From Corynebacterium sp. (GTDB lineage: Bacteria > Actinomycetota > Actinomycetes > Mycobacteriales > Mycobacteriaceae), in assembly GCA_030531005.1 (NCBI GenBank), contig JAUMTW010000005.1:159105-223104 (forward strand): a stretch of 64,000 nucleotides of DNA, in the 5' to 3' direction. The notes beneath the pieces are model-generated. The model was not told the DNA's origin. It searched no databases and was given only the letters and a program-made list of their open reading frames with translations. Each line of letters starts with the position of its first letter. Within the stretch, counting starts at the first letter, position 1. A program made the translations under genes and the position numbers. This document shows positions 60,978 to 64,000 of the stretch, in pieces.

Positions 60978-61955
60978 ATGACAACTCAAACCCTGCGCCG
61001 GGGCAGGGCGCCCCTGTTTACCTGGCAATTCTGGATTGCAGCTGTAGTCGTCTTCGGGCTGATCGTAGCGTCACTTTTTATCGGCGAATACGATGTGCTC
61101 AACGCTGAGGACGGCTGGGAAATGTTTGGGATTACCCGCATTCCGCGCACAATTGCCCTCATCCTTTCAGGCGCAGCCATGGCCATGTCTGGTCTGGTCC
61201 TGCAGCTGCTGACTCAAAACCGCTTTGTAGAACCTACGACCACAGGTACCACTGAGTGGGCAGGGCTCGGCCTGCTGGTTTGTATGTTCATGTTCCCTGG
61301 AGCAAGCGTGCTCAGCCGCATGGTTGTGGCCGTGTTTTTCTCTTTTATTGGCACCATGATCTTCTTCGCCTTCTTGCGCAAGGTCAGTCTGCGATCTTCA
61401 ATTGTGGTCCCAATTGTGGGCATCATGCTCGGCGCGGTGGTCAGCTCCATTTCTACGTTCTTTGCGCTACAAACCAATATGCTCCAAAGCCTTGGGATTT
61501 GGTTCCAAGGCAGCTTTACATCGGTATACCGCGGCCAATATGAAGTGTTATGGATCGTGTTAATAGTAGTGTTCGCGATCTTCTTTTATGCTGATCGGCT
61601 GACCGTTGCCGGACTTGGTGAAGAGGTAGCCACGAACTTGGGCGTGCAATATCAGCGCATGGTCTTAATCGGTACGGGCCTCATCGCCATTGCGACTGGA
61701 GTGGTCACCGTCGTTGTCGGCAACCTGCCCTTCTTAGGGCTGATCGTGCCAAATTTGGTTTCAATGTTTCGTGGAGATGACCTGCGTTCTAACTTGCCGT
61801 GGGTGTGTCTCTCCGGCATTGCACTGGTGACCGTGTGTGATCTGATAGCCCGCACCATCATCTCACCTTTTGAAATTCCGGTATCGGTTGTGCTTGGCAT
61901 CGTAGGTGCAGTGGTCTTTATTGGTCTCATTATTCGGCAGGTGCGCAATGGATAA
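60978..61955 (+). CDS. Siderophore ABC permease 1 (FecCD family)
   Basis: A 325-residue protein with eight to ten membrane helices and the FecCD motifs ITRIPRTIALILSGAAMAMS, LQLLTQNRFVEPTTTGTTEW and VVGNLPFLGLIVPNLVSMFR, the last contacting the ATPase. It is the YclN/CeuB-type partner. It starts after aagaaaag. The next gene overlaps its stop by 8 bases. Confidence 0.93.
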   Translation: MTTQTLRRGRAPLFTWQFWIAAVVVFGLIVASLFIGEYDVLNAEDGWEMFGITRIPRTIALILSGAAMAMSGLVLQLLTQNRFVEPTTTGTTEWAGLGLLVCMFMFPGASVLSRMVVAVFFSFIGTMIFFAFLRKVSLRSSIVVPIVGIMLGAVVSSISTFFALQTNMLQSLGIWFQGSFTSVYRGQYEVLWIVLIVVFAIFFYADRLTVAGLGEEVATNLGVQYQRMVLIGTGLIAIATGVVTVVVGNLPFLGLIVPNLVSMFRGDDLRSNLPWVCLSGIALVTVCDLIARTIISPFEIPVSVVLGIVGAVVFIGLIIRQVRNG

Positions 61956-63078
61956 ACTTCACGACCATAACTGCGAAACCAACGAATCCGAATTGCTGGT
62001 AAGCGGCGGATCAGTGGTACGTCAAACAGCTGGGAGTGGAACTGAACTTTGTTTTGGCGACACGAGTCAGCAAAACACACGTCGCGCTGGTGCCTTCCAA
62101 ACTGCAAAAGCGGCGCGCCGCTATTGGATCATCTTGAGTGCCACGACCATCCTGGGGCTATTGATGGCCTTTGGGCTGCTAGCCTATGACAATCCCATGG
62201 ATTTTGGGACGCGAGGCTTTTGGCTGATCGCTGAACGCCGCGCTGTCGCAATCGTTGCAATGTTGTTGGTTGCCTTAAGTCAAGGTATAGCTACAGTAGC
62301 CTTCCAAACGGTAACCAATAACCGCATTATTACCCCGTCGATTATGGGCTTTGAAGCTTTATATCGAGCAATTCATACTTCCACGGTATTTTTCTTCGGG
62401 GCAGCTGGACTGACAAACGCTCGTACGCTGGAAATGTTTGTTTTCCAGCTCGTGCTGATGGTTGGACTATCGCTCCTGCTGTACTCTTGGCTGCTAACCA
62501 GCAGTTTTGCAAATATGCATGCAATGTTGCTTATTGGCATCGTTATTGGTGCAGGCTTGGGAAGTCTTTCAACGTTCATGCAGCGTTTGCTTACTCCAAG
62601 TGATTTCGATGTGCTTACCGCCCGGCTGTTCGGTTCGGTGAATAATGCCGACAAAGAATACTTCCCGCTCGCTATTCCGCTGGTCGTCGGTGCCTGTTTA
62701 ATCATCTACCTGCTTTCAACACGACTGAATGTGTTGGCGCTCGGCCCGGAAGTAACCACCAATCTTGGTCTGCGCCATAAGTGGGTTGCAGTTGGAGTAT
62801 TGGTTTTAGTTTCGGTTCTGATGGCAACCTCGACGGCGCTTGTTGGACCAATGACCTTCCTGGGATTCCTCATTGCCACCTTGAGCTACCAATTCGCCGG
62901 CACCTTCGACCACCGCTATATTTTTCCAATGGCAGCAAGTTTGGGCTTTGCAATTATGACCGGCTCGTACTTCTTGATGAATAACATCTTCCATGCCCAA
63001 GGCGTAGTTTCCATCATTATTGAGCTAGTCGGTGGCGTAGTCTTCCTCACCGTGCTGCTTAAGAAAGGACGCTTATGA
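61948..63078 (+). CDS. Siderophore ABC permease 2 (FecCD family)
   Basis: 376 residues from ATG 61948, overlapping the previous stop; the frame is open upstream but inside permease 1. The cytoplasmic N-terminus of about 55 polar residues is unusually long. Then come FecCD helices with ERRAVAIVAMLLVALSQGIA, TVTNNRIITPSIMGFEALYR and TALVGPMTFLGFLIATLSYQ. It pairs with permease 1 as YclO/CeuC does. It is coupled to the ATPase gene by ATGA. Confidence 0.92.
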   Translation: MDKLHDHNCETNESELLVSGGSVVRQTAGSGTELCFGDTSQQNTRRAGAFQTAKAARRYWIILSATTILGLLMAFGLLAYDNPMDFGTRGFWLIAERRAVAIVAMLLVALSQGIATVAFQTVTNNRIITPSIMGFEALYRAIHTSTVFFFGAAGLTNARTLEMFVFQLVLMVGLSLLLYSWLLTSSFANMHAMLLIGIVIGAGLGSLSTFMQRLLTPSDFDVLTARLFGSVNNADKEYFPLAIPLVVGACLIIYLLSTRLNVLALGPEVTTNLGLRHKWVAVGVLVLVSVLMATSTALVGPMTFLGFLIATLSYQFAGTFDHRYIFPMAASLGFAIMTGSYFLMNNIFHAQGVVSIIIELVGGVVFLTVLLKKGRL

Positions 63079-63830
63079 TTAAGCTCAATAAGGTAAGCAA
63101 GAGATACTCCTCGGAGGTCGCCATTGGACCAGTTACCCTAGAAATTCCCCGTGGGGGCATTACGAGTCTGGTTGGTCCAAATGGAGCAGGAAAATCCACC
63201 ATGCTTACCATGATCGGCCGCTTATTGGACATCGATGAAGGCGCGATTGAAGTTGCAGGCATGGATGTCAGCAACACCAAGTCCGCTGATCTAGCAAAAA
63301 TCTTGTCAATTCTGCGCCAAGAAAACCACTTCATTACCCGCCTAACCGTGCGCCAACTCGTTGGATTTGGTCGCTTCCCCTATAGCAAGGGACGTTTGAG
63401 CAGAGGCGATGAAGAAATAATTTCTCGTTATATCGACTTCTTCGGTCTCAAAGAATTAGAGAACCGATACTTAGATCAACTCTCAGGAGGGCAACGTCAA
63501 CGCGCGTACGTTGCCATGGTGTTATGTCAGGAAACCGAATATGTACTTCTTGATGAGCCGCTGAATAATCTCGATATTGCACACTCAGTGGAGATGATGA
63601 AGCACCTAGAACAAGCAGCGCGTGAGTTCGGGCGCACCATCATCGTAGTTCTGCACGACATTAACTTTGCTAGTGCCTATTCGGACTACATCTGTGCGAT
63701 GAAGGAGGGGCGAGTTGTCGAGTTCGGTCCGGCACAAGAACTGATGCGAGATGAGGTTCTCACCGAGATCTTTAATACGCCAATTCACGTAATTGAAGGC
63801 CCCAACGGGCCCCTGGCAACGTACCACTAA
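63075..63830 (+). CDS. Siderophore ABC transporter ATPase
   Basis: 251 residues. Walker A GPNGAGKST, the signature LSGGQRQRAYVAMVLCQ, Walker B YVLLDEPLNNLD and switch histidine VVLHDINFA are all present, as in FepC/YclP. Start ATGA overlap with permease 2. It energises import of a ferric siderophore bound by the lipoprotein at 59723. No siderophore synthesis gene is in the window. Confidence 0.95.
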   Translation: MIKLNKVSKRYSSEVAIGPVTLEIPRGGITSLVGPNGAGKSTMLTMIGRLLDIDEGAIEVAGMDVSNTKSADLAKILSILRQENHFITRLTVRQLVGFGRFPYSKGRLSRGDEEIISRYIDFFGLKELENRYLDQLSGGQRQRAYVAMVLCQETEYVLLDEPLNNLDIAHSVEMMKHLEQAAREFGRTIIVVLHDINFASAYSDYICAMKEGRVVEFGPAQELMRDEVLTEIFNTPIHVIEGPNGPLATYH

Positions 63831-63967
63831 AGAACAGCGGGGTGTGATGTTTAAAATCCCCAACTACCAGCTGATTTGTTAAGAAAGTGAAAGCTGTGTA
63901 AATTGATGGAGGTCGCAACGAGCGGTCAGGGAATAAATCCTGTGACTGTGTGCTTGAGAGAGTGGTT

Positions 63968-64000
63968 GTGGCGGAAACATTTTTTGGTCGGGTTGACAGG
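63968..64000 (+). CDS. Possible start of the next gene (cut by window edge)
   Basis: GTG at 63968 opens an 11-codon frame (VAETFFGRVDR) to the window end, with gagagag upstream. Too short to judge. Confidence 0.2.
   Translation, partial: MAETFFGRVDR

Overview
The window is a Corynebacterium chromosome segment of moderate GC. Four things support this. The adnA–adnB–K+ channel–nudC–uvrD2 cluster, the UPF0182 gene and the PDZ/Lon-type protease occur together as in mycolata actinobacteria. The ftsE–ftsX–smpB–ssrA order is corynebacterial. The tmRNA encodes the tag AENTQRDYALAA. An exact TAGAC-N6-GTCTA (McbR-type) operator precedes a sulfonate monooxygenase-like gene. I cannot name the species from sequence alone.

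Layout. 1–20.3 kb is a conserved core block: the 3' end of a TIGR02569-like gene, the AdnAB recombination motor-nuclease, a TrkA-type K+ channel, a NudC-like Nudix hydrolase, UvrD2, a TOMM cyclodehydratase-like protein, two metallopeptidase-family proteins, a secreted PDZ/Lon-type protease, a lipoprotein, a PPA1309-family protein and UPF0182, ending at initiator tRNA-fMet with a strong terminator. 20.3–25.8 kb is a decayed plasmid/integrative remnant: a broken MobF relaxase, broken secreted-protein genes and small membrane proteins. 25.8–36.8 kb is core or near-core: an ornithine cyclodeaminase-like enzyme, an MMPL exporter with its TetR regulator, lldD, an AbgT transporter, ftsE, ftsX, smpB and ssrA.

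36.8–51.2 kb is an accessory island beginning at the 3' end of ssrA. It has an integrase N-terminal fragment, two ADP-ribosyltransferase-like genes (one broken), small secreted-protein/membrane-protein cassettes, phage structural genes (scaffold, decoration protein, major capsid protein, a connector cut short), an IS3-type transposase wreck, and a type I-E-like CRISPR array. Three repeats (45182–45339) are still spaced like an array. Four further copies of the same 29-bp repeat stand alone at 39657, 40966, 41317 and 44530, separated by stretches of phage DNA. No cas genes are in the window.

51.2–64 kb returns to ordinary genes: an MmpS-like protein, a flavin reductase and FMNH2-dependent monooxygenase pair (sulfur scavenging), a pyrimidine-dimer glycosylase family protein, a second lldD paralogue, metY, and a siderophore ABC importer (binding lipoprotein, two permeases, ATPase).

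The observations most worth following are the phage DNA trapped between CRISPR repeats, and a set of secreted-protein/small-membrane-protein cassettes (one intact at 45928–46716, relatives broken at 24076 and 39245) that look like bacteriocin/immunity pairs of no family I recognise.
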